64,000 nt of DNA, from assembly GCA_964030475.1 (NCBI GenBank), contig CAXIPT010000002.1, positions 16,004,305 through 16,068,304 of the forward strand. The letters are read 5' to 3'. A program made the translations under genes and the position numbers. Shown here one piece after another: positions 23,605-33,334 of the stretch. The notes below the pieces were generated by a model. That model was not told the DNA's origin and searched no databases. It saw only the letters and a program-made list of their open reading frames with translations. The DNA is from Tethya wilhelma (lineage: Eukaryota > Porifera > Demospongiae > Tethyida > Tethyidae). Within the stretch, counting starts at the first letter, position 1. Each line of letters starts with the position of its first letter.

Positions 23605-23677
23605 CACTCAGTGGCTTAGTGGTAAGAGCACCTGACTAGCAATTAGGAGGTCTTGGGTTCGATTCCCAGCTGAGTCC
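23605..23677 (+). repeat. tRNA-Ala(AGC)-like SINE head, copy 1
   Basis: The 73 nt fold as a tRNA. D arm: GGCTTAGTGGTAAGAGC (also the A box). Anticodon arm: CCTGA-CTAGCAA-TTAGG with AGC anticodon. T arm: TTGGG-TTCGATT-CCCAG (B box GGTTCGATTCC). Acceptor stem: CACTCAG/CTGAGTC with one mismatch. The flanks (CATATCTTCTGCTCCAATGC before, ATTTCTGGGATATCTTTCTC after) are shared with a second copy 445 bp away. This points to a tRNA-derived SINE rather than a stand-alone tRNA gene. Confidence 0.7.
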
Positions 23678-23699
23678 CAGATTATTTCTGGGATATCTT

Positions 23700-24020
23700 T
23701 CTCTCTCAGCATTCAATTCAATTGTAATAGCTTAACTAGAGCCTCTAGTTATAACACCTTAATTGTCACCTCTAGCCGGGCTTGGCTAATAGGACTGCTT
23801 GGAGGACCTCGGTCACGGTTGGGTGTGTAAGTAAGGTCTCGTACTACCCTCAACTCAGTCCACTAGGAGATAATTGAGCCGGAGGCTGAGGTGGTAGATA
23901 CTTCGGTATCTGCTCAGGCAATGTGCCTGTACAGTCAACCCACCCAGGCCCGTAACCCCGTCCGCCAGGGATCTCCTTGAGAGAGAAAGATAATCAGTTG
24001 GGTTCGGCTGAGGCCTATAG
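23700..24020 (+). repeat. Inter-SINE segment, probable SINE body
   Basis: Between the two tRNA-like heads lies GC-richer sequence with a small hairpin (GTAGATACTTCGGTATCTGC near 23893) and CCCGTAACCCCGTCCGCCAGGG. It ends by repeating the 5' flank of the first head. The layout (head-body-head) is what a dimeric SINE or tandem insertion gives. No gene is seen. Confidence 0.4.
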
Positions 24021-24049
24021 ATACATATCTTCTGCTCCAATGCCACGGG

Positions 24050-24122
24050 CACTCAGTGGCTTAGTGGTAAGAGCACCTGACTAGCAATCGGGAGGTCTTG
24101 GGTTCGATTCCCAGCTGAGTCC
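24050..24122 (+). repeat. tRNA-Ala(AGC)-like SINE head, copy 2
   Basis: Nearly identical to the copy at 23605-23677. The main difference is ATCGGGAGG for ATTAGGAGG in the anticodon-stem 3' side, where pairing is retained. The same 5' and 3' flanks are present for about 35 bp on each side. Confidence 0.7.
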
Positions 24123-24324
24123 CAGATTTTTTCTGGGATATCTTTCTCTCTCAGCATTCAATTCAAATGTTTGTATACCTTAACCATACCACCATGCATG
24201 CAATTCATGTCTCTGGTGATATCCTTATCGCACACAATGTAGCAGTGGTTCTTTGGCGGTATGATCAGAGAAGGTTCACGCTGATTCCCTAACGAGCTCT
24301 GCCCAAAATTTACCCTCGGCACGT

Positions 24325-24560
24325 GCAGAGGATTACGGTAGTCGTTTTTCTATCTGTCTGTCTGTTCACTCAAGAAAGGCAGCTCTAGCGACAAAATTGA
24401 TGGTACTTACGTTCATAAATGTTGTAGAATTACATTTTTTGCTGTCCAAAACGCTGTTGTTCCTGAGATTTGTGGCTTTTGTGCCTCTTTTTAGCGCTTA
24501 GCTTGAGACAACGCCTACTGATTTAGTGTGCATTATTTAGAATCAGAGCAATGATCACTG
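24325..24560 (+). repeat. Dispersed repeat with GT/CTGT tract, copy 2 (diverged)
   Basis: It has GCACGTGCAGAGGATTACGGTAGTCG, a CTGTCTGTCTG tract, AAGAAAGGCAGCTC, GGTACTTACGTTCATAAATG and TAGTGTGCATTATTTAGAA, in the same order as the other copies. The segment just before it (about 24190-24320) is similar to 25700-25805, so a longer module may be duplicated. Confidence 0.55.
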
Positions 24561-24567
24561 CATATGT

Positions 24568-24842
24568 GGGGTGGCGACTCCCATATGTACTATACTTTGA
24601 GCCGTGATCGCAGTCAAGATCTTGACCACCCAAAATTTCCGTTGACTGTGACTAAAATTTGATTTTGACCGTTGACTGAGCGGTGAAATTCGCGCTTGAC
24701 CGACGACCTTTACCAACTATGTCATCGTCTGAATTTCATTTTGACCGTTGACCAGCACTAAAATCTCATTTTGACCATTGACAGTCATCTTGACCGCGGT
24801 CGCGGCTCCAAGTACAGTACATACGGGAGTCGCCCCCCCCCC
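24568..24842. mobile_element. MITE with ~55-bp TIRs and internal GACCGTTGAC repeats
   Basis: The left end GGGGTGGCGACTCCCATATGTACTATACTTTGAGCCG matches the reverse complement of the right end with few differences (GGGGGGGGCGACTCCCGTATGTACTGTACTTGGAGCCG), and similarity continues into GCGGTCAAGAT. Inside, TTTTGACCGTTGAC-like motifs recur about six times. It has no coding capacity. Confidence 0.75.
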
Positions 24843-25345
24843 TGTGGATATAGGAAGGCTCCTGCTGTTAGTCAGTGTTCTTTGGATATACAGACAGGAG
24901 TTAGCATGCTTTCTACGATGTAAGCATATTATAGATCTATTGACAAGAGTAGATTTTCAGTCTGCCTGTGGCTGACTATTTTCAGTGCCTAGATATGCCA
25001 GTGATCAGGCCAGTACAGTACTTCAGGTCAGGTCTACGCTGCTAATGCTATTGGTCAGTGTTTCTTGGAAAGACAAACAAGGGTTGGCCTGCTTTTTATG
25101 CCGCAAGCATGTAGATGCATGCCTGTGTAGTGTGGATTATAAAAAATCAACTTTGATCTGATAAATGTCAGACCATTTAGAATTTGTTCTGACATTCAGT
25201 AAATTTGTTTAAATAAATTTAAAAAATTCAAGCCACCTTGTATAAAATTTCCAGCCACATACATGCTTATTCTAAGTGATTGTTAAGCTGTCCAATCTAT
25301 GCAGCCTTCAAATTTTTATAAGACGCACACCATGAGCTTAACAGC
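24843..25345. other. Intergenic, weak internal duplication only
   Basis: No gene seen. Two diverged stretches, about 24860-24940 and 25050-25125 (CAGTGTTCTTTGGATATACAGACAGG and CAGTGTTTCTTGGAAAGACAAACAAG), suggest an old tandem repeat. Confidence 0.35.
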
Positions 25346-25349
25346 TGAC

Positions 25350-25607
25350 TTATACGCATCTATCAGTGGACCTGTTTGTCAGTAATATATTTAGCCCCCT
25401 CTGATCTGGATCCCGTTGAGCCAGTCGATCTGCTATGAAAGCTCGCCCCAATGGAGAAAGTTCGCTCAGTTGGTCAGCCAGGGAGGGTTGTGGCAAACCT
25501 AACATTTGCTGCTGTTGTGTCGTACAAACAGAATAACTTCGAAGCTGGCTCCTACCCTGAAGTATAGCCTGCACGCTCCTGTTCACCTCATTGCTCCAGC
25601 CTGCCAA
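25350..25607 (-). CDS. Hypothetical 85-aa ORF at the distal end of the DIRS-like element
   Basis: The frame starts MAGWSNEVNRSVQAILQGRS and is polar and helix-prone (LADQLSELSPLGRAFIADRL). Its 5' part is shared at DNA level with 32640-32780, the other side of the DIRS-like element. I do not recognise it; it may be a fragment of an ORF1-like protein. Confidence 0.3.
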   Translation of the reverse strand: MAGWSNEVNRSVQAILQGRSQLRSYSVCTTQQQQMLGLPQPSLADQLSELSPLGRAFIADRLAQRDPDQRGLNILLTNRSTDRCV

Positions 25608-25680
25608 CTCTGCTGTGCACCCGCCCCCTCAAATGTTAACCTGTTTTAACTGGGTTAAAACTTATTTAACACTATTTCGG
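25500..25680. repeat. Direct repeat flanking the DIRS-like element, left copy
   Basis: About 170 bp (GTCGTACAAACAGAATAACTTCGAAGC ... CTCAAATGTTAACCTGTTTTAACTG) matches 32636-32820 in the same orientation with scattered changes and one 18-bp difference. Flanking placement suggests terminal or split repeats of the retroelement, or an older element it inserted into. Confidence 0.6.
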
Positions 25681-25689
25681 TCTAGATAT

Positions 25690-25990
25690 ACTGTCCTACT
25701 TGGCAATGGTGTCTATATCTTTAGTGGTATGATGATAGTGGTATAGAGGAGGTTCACACTGGTTGGGCATGATTCTAACGAGCTCTGGCCAAAATCTACC
25801 TTCAGCTTGTTACAGAGAAAGAAAGTCCATAGGTCTATGATGACGGCAGTAGGATATGTGAACGTGTCAGTGATGGTGTACAATAGGTATGATTATACGT
25901 GTATGTTGCGACAAACTTTAACTGATAATGATAAATTACTTGACCAATGACCTAATTTGTTCATACTTCTAATTGTGGCATCTTCTGTCA
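25690..25990. other. Repeat-derived sequence without a gene
   Basis: About 25700-25805 resembles 24190-24320 (GGTATGATGATAGTGGTATAGAGGAGGTTCAC, AACGAGCTCTGGCCAAAAT). No ORF of note. Confidence 0.4.
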
Positions 25991-26014
25991 TGGCGTGGCT
26001 TCAGAGTTGGTTCA

Positions 26015-26863
26015 TGCCTTCCTTGAGAGAAGCCGTGACACACTTTCCAGCTTGTCTCTTGGGGTGCAGATGTAAGCTTGGTATGCCTCACTTCTCCATC
26101 TGCCCAGCATCTTAATGGTGGCTTCATTCAGCCCGAACAAAGGTGCTGCGTACTTCGACTCGTCCAGACCCATTTCCTGAAGAGATCATCTCAACTGCAA
26201 CACCAACCGTTCTCTCAATAGGGCCCGAGCGCGTCCTGTCCTTGCATCAGAATAACGGACCTGGTTCACCCCCACGTCTGGAGAGAAAAGCGAGCAGAGC
26301 CACCACTGGACATAGGTTGTCTTCGAGATGGATCTGCTACGTCCTGGAAGGACAGATGTTTACCAGAGTGGAAGGGTCCTACACAAGATTGGTGGAGTCA
26401 TTGGGGGTCGTTCTCTGTGTGAGGGTCCGTTCCTAGCTCTCACTGATTTGATACCTTTGATTACCTGTTCTAGAGTTACCATGTCCTTGATGGCTGAATC
26501 CCTGAAACCTTGCCGGATCTGATGAAATTGGATCGCTGACAGGTAACTCTTTACTGTCTGGTGTGCACGGCCCTGATCTGCCAGGTATGAAGCAAATTTA
26601 CATAACAATGTTTCACATACAGGGTATAGAATACAAGCATACAGATTACAAAACTCAATGTATCTGGAATGGCCTGCAGCATAACACCTGAGGGTCGATT
26701 TGGAGACAGATCGCGTCATATAGAATTGAACAGACTCGTCCAATCTGTGTCCATCAAGTCGGGCTTGTTGTGTAGCAGGAGAGAGAGCAGTGCTGGTGGG
26801 AGAGGTGCAAGGCTGACAGCAGAATCTGTTGAAAGAGAGGAAGGTTGTCACAGGACAGTGCAT
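26015..26863 (-). pseudogene. Tyrosine recombinase (DIRS type), broken
   Basis: It would cut and join circular element DNA at the target. The N-terminal core-binding half is open from 26863 to 26360 (STLRCYAAGHSRYIEFCNLY, LLCKFASYLADQG, TVKSYLSAIQFHQI). The catalytic half is shifted in frame and ends with IKMLGRWRSEAYQAYICTPR (about 26050-26130), which carries the expected nucleophilic Tyr. The H-x-x-R segment that normally precedes it is missing: the reading passes straight from DESKYA to the region before IKMLGRW. It is therefore non-functional. Confidence 0.8.
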
Positions 26864-27405
26864 CCGCTGCTGAGTTGTGAACTGCCTTTACATGGGCTGC
26901 TGTTATTTTGAACTGGAATCGAGCAGAGAAGAAATGTAGACACCGAGGCAGGTGTGAGAGCTGTTGGTCCCAGCTGTAACCTCCATTAATCACTGCTACT
27001 ACTGCTGCATTGTCACACATTGCTCTGACCACCTGTTGGCTCGAATTCTTGCCTCACACAGCACAGGCAGCCACTATTGGGATCAGCTCCTTTACAGCAA
27101 TGTTTGAGGATGGCAGCCACTCCAACTGGAACCAGCGTGAGTCCACAAACCCAGTTGCCAGAGGCATCAGATGACAGCACTACTCCTGGATTGATCGACT
27201 TGCGATCACAAATAATGGCCACTTCATTCCAGGACTGGAGAAAGCAATGCCACCACTCTAGGAATGCTTTGTTCAATCTGATGTGATGATGTAATTGCTT
27301 GGCTACTGTGGATAGCCGGATCATCTGGCTAAGAAAAATCCTACCACCTTGCAAGCATGACTCAGTAAACTGATCAGTGACAGGAGCTCTCTCTTTGTGC
27401 AACAT
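26850..27405 (-). pseudogene. RNase H domain of the DIRS-like element, copy 1
   Basis: It starts after the RT thumb (GGRIFLSQMIRLSTVAKQLH, LEWWHCFLQSWNEV) and has the RNase H landmarks SSDASGNWVCG and, after a frameshift near 27030, CDNAAVVAVINGGYSWDQQL and AAHVKAVHNSAADALS. This copy retains the true C terminus and runs into the recombinase. Confidence 0.8.
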
Positions 27406-27417
27406 TTGTGGCCCCCT

Positions 27418-28417
27418 CTATTCATTAATCATCTGAGTTATCCTATCTAATTTCTCTGCTGGGAGACGCATCTCCATCTTGACAGTGTCCAGCGCAATCC
27501 CCAGGAAGATGATCACCATTGAGGGATCAGAACACTTCTCAACTGCCAAGGAAACTCCCAGTAACTGACAGATGTGCAGGATTAATTCTATATTTCTGTG
27601 GCACTCATCTGTCCCTGGGCGACCTGCGGAAATGAAATTGTTGAGATATTCGTAGACTACAGCTACCCCTTTGTTCTTGATCACCCATTCAAGAGCATCA
27701 GCTACTGCATTAAAAATCTTGCGAGCTGAACGAAGGCCAAAGGGTAGAGTCGTATCCACAAACCGTTTCGCTCCCCATTGCGTCCCCAGCAGTGGACGGT
27801 CGGTCAAACTGGGATAAGGCGATAGGCACTCTTAATGTCCATCTTGGCTAGCATATTGCCTCTGCCCATCTCGAGAATTTCTTTTGCTACATCATCCACT
27901 GAAGTGTAAGAGAGTGAGCAGAGTTCTTTGTCAATTCGATCATTGACGCTTTCTCCATTGGGGCTGAACAGGTCCACTATCAGCCAGCACTTGCCCAGTG
28001 AAGCGCGTTTCAGGATCACCCCGAAAGGGTTCAAACTGGTTGTATCATCTAATAGGATAATCTTGCACTCTTTTAGTTCTTTGTCTAGGTACTCGTCTAC
28101 CATAGCAGCATTCTCCGTCACCAATTTCTGTGAGCTGGGCGGCATGTGTGGTGCAAATAATTGAAGCTAATGCAGAACTCCTCTTATTCCTCTCAGTAGG
28201 TACTCCACAAATTGCCTGTCTGGGTGGTCTGCTAGGGCTTCTTTCCATGCTTGTGTTACTAGTGGAGTAGTAATGATACTTAGTTGTTGCAGCAAGGAGG
28301 AGTGAAATGCTTTGGTCAAAGGCCATCAGGTGACTCCTGTATGGGTACAACTGTACCAGTGAGCCTAAAGGATAGTATGGACAGGCAATTATTTCTGTAC
28401 AGTAACAGCTTGTCATG
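27418..28417 (-). pseudogene. DIRS-like reverse transcriptase, copy 1
   Basis: From the 5' side: TQAWKEALADHPDRQFVEYL in one frame (about 28175-28255), then after a shift DKELKECKIILLDDTTSLNP, RASLGKCWLIVDLFSPNGES, LAKMDIKSAYRLIPV, a stop and shift at about 27805, then GTQWGAKRFVDTTLPFGLRS and VVYEYLNNFISAGRPG. The catalytic Y-x-D-D box reads YLNN, so both aspartates are replaced. With at least two frameshifts this RT is inactive. Confidence 0.85.
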
Positions 28418-28503
28418 CCCCACTATAGTAGAATTATCTCATACACCCAGACTGATGCTTGAGGCGTATTACTATTGCAGCCCCACCCACCCCCCTCTTT
28501 TTT

Positions 28504-28535
<32 letters not shown>

Positions 28536-28798
28536 TTTTGACTTCCTTCGCTCGTGCAAGAATAACTTGACACAATGTTTTGGTAGGTCCTACGAACATG
28601 GATACAGAACTGAACTGTTCAAGAACACCATAGATATAATTATGCAAGAGTTAATATAGATCTAGTACTAGGCAGCCTGGCCCACCAGGTAACTCAATAG
28701 GCCTAAGTAACAGTCATGTCTTCCACACCAACTGCATATCACTGGCAAGTGTCTGTCGTTGGCCCACTATGTGACCCTGAGCCAGCGTCTTGTTTCGG

Positions 28799-28873
28799 GC
28801 ACTTGGTCTTTGGGTGGCCTCCGGAGCATACCAGGCATACATGGTGAAAGGGGCATTGGCCACCAAATCTGCA
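28799..28873 (-). pseudogene. DIRS gag-like zinc finger, copy 1
   Basis: The minus frame reads CRFGGQCPFHHVCLVCSGGH then PKTKCP: a Cys-Cys-His-Cys-Cys-His-Cys cluster as found in DIRS-type ORF1 proteins. It sits between unit junction and RT. Confidence 0.7.
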
Positions 28874-28903
28874 ATCTCCAATCTCCATCATATTTGTTGA
28901 ATT

Positions 28904-29588
28904 TCAGGCAAATCTAGCACTCTGAGGTTGTGATGAGTTCCCTCGGGAGATCAGGTAGGGCTGGAAACCAGGCCTTCTGTTCTCTCTCTTCATCGCTGCC
29001 TGGGACGAGTTGAAGGGGCACTCGGCAGAGTCATGCTTGAGAGATATATATGCAATATTTGAACTACTCTTTACATGGGCTGCTGTTATTTTGAACTGGA
29101 ATCGAGCAGAGAAGAAATGTAGACACCGAGGCAGGTGTGAGAGCTGTTGGTCCCAGCTGTAACCTCCATTAATCACTGCTACTACTGCTGCATTGTCACA
29201 CATTGCTCTGACCACCTGTTGGCTCGAATTCTTGCCTCACACAGCACAGGCAGCCACTATTGGGATCAGCTCCTTTACAGCAATGTTTGAGGATGGCAGC
29301 CACTCCAACTGGAACCAGCGTGAGTCCACAAACCCAGTTGCCAGAGGCATCAGATGACAGCACTACTCCTGGATTGATCGACTTGCGATCACAAATAATG
29401 GCCACTTCATTCCAGGACTGGAGAAAGCAATGCCACCACTCTAGGAATGCTTTGTTCAATCTGATGTGATGATGTAATTGCTTGGCTACTGTGGATAGCC
29501 GGATCATCTGGCTAAGAAAAATCCTACCACCTTGCAAGCATGACTCAGTAAACTGATCAGTGACAGGAGCTCTCTCTTTGTGCAACAT
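28904..29588 (-). pseudogene. RNase H domain, copy 2, truncated at the duplication junction
   Basis: Identical to copy 1 up to AAHVK. It then crosses the junction at 29068/29069 into ORF1 sequence (SSNIAYISLKHDSAECPF), giving a chimeric frame. It cannot be a working RNase H. Confidence 0.85.
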
Positions 29589-30686
29589 TTGTGGCCCCCT
29601 CTATTCATTAATCATCTGAGTTATCCTATCTAATTTCTCTGCTGGGAGACGCATCTCCATCTTGACAGTGTCCAGCGCAATCCCCAGGAAGATGATCACC
29701 ATTGAGGGATCAGAACACTTCTCAACTGCCAAGGAAACTCCCAGTAACTGACAGATGTGCAGGATTAATTCTATATTTCTGTGGCACTCATCTGTCCCTG
29801 GGCGACCTGCGGAAATGAAATTGTTGAGATATTCGTAGACTACAGCTACCCCTTTGTTCTTGATCACCCATTCAAGAGCATCAGCTACTGCATTAAAAAT
29901 CTTGCGAGCTGAACGAAGGCCAAAGGGTAGAGTCGTATCCACAAACCGTTTCGCTCCCCATTGCGTCCCCAGCAGTGGACGGTCGGTCAAACTGGGATAA
30001 GGCGATAGGCACTCTTAATGTCCATCTTGGCTAGCATATTGCCTCTGCCCATCTCGAGAATTTCTTTTGCTACATCATCCACTGAAGTGTAAGAGAGTGA
30101 GCAGAGTTCTTTGTCAATTCGATCATTGACGCTTTCTCCATTGGGGCTGAACAGGTCCACTATCAGCCAGCACTTGCCCAGTGAAGCGCGTTTCAGGATC
30201 ACCCCGAAAGGGTTCAAACTGGTTGTATCATCTAATAGGATAATCTTGCACTCTTTTAGTTCTTTGTCTAGGTACTCGTCTACCATAGCAGCATTCTCCG
30301 TCACCAATTTCTGTGAGCTGGGCGGCATGTGTGGTGCAAATAATTGAAGCTAATGCAGAACTCCTCTTATTCCTCTCAGTAGGTACTCCACAAATTGCCT
30401 GTCTGGGTGGTCTGCTAGGGCTTCTTTCCATGCTTGTGTTACTAGTGGAGTAGTAATGATACTTAGTTGTTGCAGCAAGGAGGAGTGAAATGCTTTGGTC
30501 AAAGGCCATCAGGTGACTCCTGTATGGGTACAACTGTACCAGTGAGCCTAAAGGATAGTATGGACAGGCAATTATTTCTGTACAGTAACAGCTTGTCATG
30601 CCCCACTATAGTAGAATTATCTCATACACCCAGACTGATGCTTGAGGCGTATTACTATTGCAGCCCCACCCACCCCCCTCTTTTTT

Positions 30687-30718
<32 letters not shown>

Positions 30719-31251
30719 TTTTGACTTCCTTCGCTCGTGCAAGAATAACTTGACACAATGTTTTGGTAGGTCCTACGAACATGGATACAGAACTGAACTG
30801 TTCAAGAACACCATAGATATAATTATGCAAGAGTTAATATAGATCTAGTACTAGGCAGCCTGGCCCACCAGGTAACTCAATAGGCCTAAGTAACAGTCAT
30901 GTCTTCCACACCAACTGCATATCACTGGCAAGTGTCTGTCGTTGGCCCACTATGTGACCCTGAGCCAGCGTCTTGTTTCGGGCACTTGGTCTTTGGGTGG
31001 CCTCCGGAGCATACCAGGCATACATGGTGAAAGGGGCATTGGCCACCAAATCTGCAATCTCCAATCTCCATCATATTTGTTGAATTTCAGGCAAATCTAG
31101 CACTCTGAGGTTGTGATGAGTTCCCTCGGGAGATCAGGTAGGGCTGGAAACCAGGCCTTCTGTTCTCTCTCTTCATCGCTGCCTGGGACGAGTTGAAGGG
31201 GCACTCGGCAGAGTCATGCTTGAGAGATATATATGCAATATTTGAACTACT
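29069..31251. repeat. 2183-bp tandem duplication, unit 2
   Basis: From CTTTACATGGGCTGCTG to TTTGAACTACT, then AGCCCAGCCTG (unique). It directly abuts unit 1 with no spacer. Confidence 0.95.
29601..30600 (-). pseudogene. DIRS-like reverse transcriptase, copy 2
   Basis: Every segment is identical to copy 1 at an offset of +2183, including the frameshifts and the YLNN active-site replacement. The damage therefore predates the duplication. Confidence 0.85.
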
Positions 31252-31690
31252 AGCCCAGCCTGTAAAAGATCTTGAGTAGATACTTGGATCCACGTTGGAC
31301 CAAATCTCTCGATGTGGAGCCTGCCCTGCCATAGCCCGTCAGTAGCTAGTATAGCGAGCCCTTAGGCAAGCTAGCTCGAGCCAGTGGTAGCTCGCTGAAG
31401 GCCCAGGCTAGGATCCGCTCAACGATTCTCTTTGGGAGTGCTGGGAGCTGACTGCCTAGTGTAATCTCAGCAGACTGGAAGACAGAACTGATGCTAGTGG
31501 ATTGTTTTCTGAGAGGGATAACAGCACCACATTCATGGAGACTGCAGAGCCTGAAGTTCCTGTGGCTGGCAGACGTTGCCGGTGTGCTTCCCCTGTTCTA
31601 GTGGGCTCGAGTTGTGGGGCTATTGCTCCCGCAAATGACAGCAGGTTAGAGGGAAGGTCTGCTGCTGCTGGTATCTCACCCAAGGTAGGT
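30982..31690 (-). pseudogene. DIRS ORF1 (gag-like) with zinc finger, copy 2 and true N-terminal part
   Basis: It includes an N-terminal stretch (31683-31456, MGEIPAAADLPSNLLSFAG), a second frame with EIWSNVDPSIYSRSFTGWA (about 31320-31255), the join to SLKHDSAECPFNSS, and the zinc finger at 30982-31056. The W-x-x-(V/I)-D-P-S-x-Y block followed by the Cys/His cluster is the pattern of DIRS-type gag. It is frame-disrupted. Confidence 0.65.
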
Positions 31691-31759
31691 AGGTGTAGAA
31701 CCTACAGTGAGAGGCAGTTTTACATCAAACTTGGCTTGACAATCTATGATACCCGCTGA

Positions 31760-32635
31760 AGCAATTTTTTCTTTTTTCTAGAAAAAAAGACTGGCATCAG
31801 TTCTCTCTATATTTTTTTGATCACCTAGCTCCCCCCACCTCATCACCTACGAATAGGGGGCCAGGGAGGGGCCGGGGCCAATCTAATTGCTATTAGTTCG
31901 CCACTATCACTAGCATCTGCCACTGCTCTTGATGATATCTACAGACATCTGTACATTTGGGCTAGGCCTTTGTAATCTTGCAATGCTGTTGCTTGCCACA
32001 ACCTGCCTTGCCATACTATTGCAACACTATCTTAGCCATGTTAGACAGCTTTTTCTCGCCAATAGCTGCTTCAGCATATATCCCACACCTTCGTTAGCTC
32101 CATCCTCATATATGCATAGCTGGTAGTCATGCGAAACAATACCTCGATCTGGCTGGCCTGCCAGCACCACATCATCTAATATTTCCTTTACCCCTCCTTT
32201 TTTTTGGTCCGGGTCTTGTTCTGGTCTCCGTGCCGCATCTTTGCAGTTCAACAATTTTCTGACAGTGTTGTCTATGTGTGGTACTACCGAGGCTGCAACC
32301 GGCCAATGCACATGAACACATATATACAATAGCATGCATGAGAAACCTTGTCAACCTCTACAGTAACTTAGATCATGCTCACAAGGAGCGGAGAAACCCA
32401 CAAATAAAGTACAGTAACAATATAACTAACTCACTTGAAGAGAACTGGGCGGTAGCAAGCTATTTCACCACTATTGCTTGCATCAAGGTATCCGGTAGCA
32501 AGTCAGAGAGCTCAGAGGCTTGGATGGTAGCACTTGTGGCAGCCGATGGATTCTCAATGGACAGTATTATTAGGTACTTTGTTTTTTACATTCATTCAGA
32601 GCAAACCTAAGTTGCAGAACCTTTCTAGTCTAAGA
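31760..32635. other. DIRS 5' flank; unassigned short ORFs
   Basis: A minus-strand ORF of 102 aa (32335-32027, with KKGGVKEILDDVVLAGQPDR) and an overlapping plus-strand ORF of 110 aa (32278-32610) are present. I recognise neither. They may belong to the 5' part of the DIRS-like element. Confidence 0.3.
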
Positions 32636-32820
32636 TGTGCTGCTGTCGCATCGTACAAGCAGAATGACTTCGAAGCCAGCTCCTACCCTAGAGTATAGCC
32701 TGAACGCTCCTGCCTCTGGCCAATTCAGCTCCACCTCATTGCTCCGGCCTGCCAACTCTGCTGTGTGCCCACCCACCTCAAATGTTAACCTGTTTTAACT
32801 GTGTTAAAAAACTTATTTAA
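32636..32820. repeat. Direct repeat flanking the DIRS-like element, right copy
   Basis: Same unit as 25500-25680: CATCGTACAAGCAGAATGACTTCGAAGCC ... CCTCAAATGTTAACCTGTTTTAACTG. Confidence 0.6.
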
Positions 32821-33084
32821 GCTACTCATTCACTCTTTGTATTGTAATGTCAACATTTTCTTTACTCTAACCCGGGTGAAAAACCGACCGCGGAATCCGC
32901 CATAAAACCGCGGTTGCACCGCAGCACAGTTCTCATGGTGAAACAAGAAAAAAGTAAGCTATATAGTTTTTCTAGCCTAGCCATGTACGCTAGTTTGTCG
33001 ATCTATAGACATACAGAAATTATTTTCGCTAGATACACTGCTATTACAGTGCTTATTTCTTACATTACACGCTTGATATCGTGC

Positions 33085-33332
33085 ATGTAGCAAAAATTTT
33101 GCCAGAACAAAGCCTGAATGGCGAAAAAACGGTGAGAAAGAGACAGAAACTATACTATGATCTTTTACAAAAGACTGCTATTAAGTGAGATTTTGAGTTG
33201 CTTTTGTTAATTTTAAGCTGAAAGGGGGGTTCTATCAAGCACTTTCTACTCTCCACAGTTAATTATAATGCGAGGTCTCAGCTGAAAGGGGGGTTCCTTT
33301 GCACCCTTGGATCCCCCTAGATCCGCCACTGC
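33085..33332. mobile_element. Partial CAGTGG-end MITE (right end)
   Basis: It shares CCTGAATGGCGAAAAAAC, GAGACAGAAAC, TTTTGAGTTGCTTTT and a right end CTAGATCCGCCACTG with the fuller copy at 47719-48062. An internal CAGCTGAAAGGGGGGTTC is repeated. The left terminal repeat is absent. Confidence 0.6.
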
Positions 33333-33334
33333 TT

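Larger units (their letters stand above)
26886..29068. repeat. 2183-bp tandem duplication, unit 1
   Basis: From CTTTACATGGGCTGCTG to TTTGAACTACT. The next base begins unit 2 with the same CTTTACATGGG. All translated segments and the junction-to-junction text compared are identical to unit 2, with a constant offset of 2183. Confidence 0.95.
25990..31760 (-). mobile_element. DIRS-like tyrosine-recombinase retrotransposon, inactivated, with internal duplication
   Basis: Read on the minus strand the order is gag-like ORF1 with zinc finger, reverse transcriptase, RNase H, then tyrosine recombinase. This is the DIRS layout; there is no DDE integrase and no protease. A 2183-bp block covering the zinc finger, RT and most of RNase H is present twice in tandem. 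The element is dead: frameshifts in RT, catalytic residues replaced in RT, and the central recombinase motif deleted. Terminal repeats were not resolved. Confidence 0.85.

Noticed and set aside
23605..24122. Two functional tRNA-Ala genes
   Set aside because: Shared non-tRNA flanks on both sides and close spacing favour SINE heads; one acceptor-stem mismatch in each.
28284..28541. Plus-strand 85-aa ORF with poly-Tyr end, repeated at 30467
   Set aside because: Antisense and flanking low complexity of the duplicated DIRS segment.
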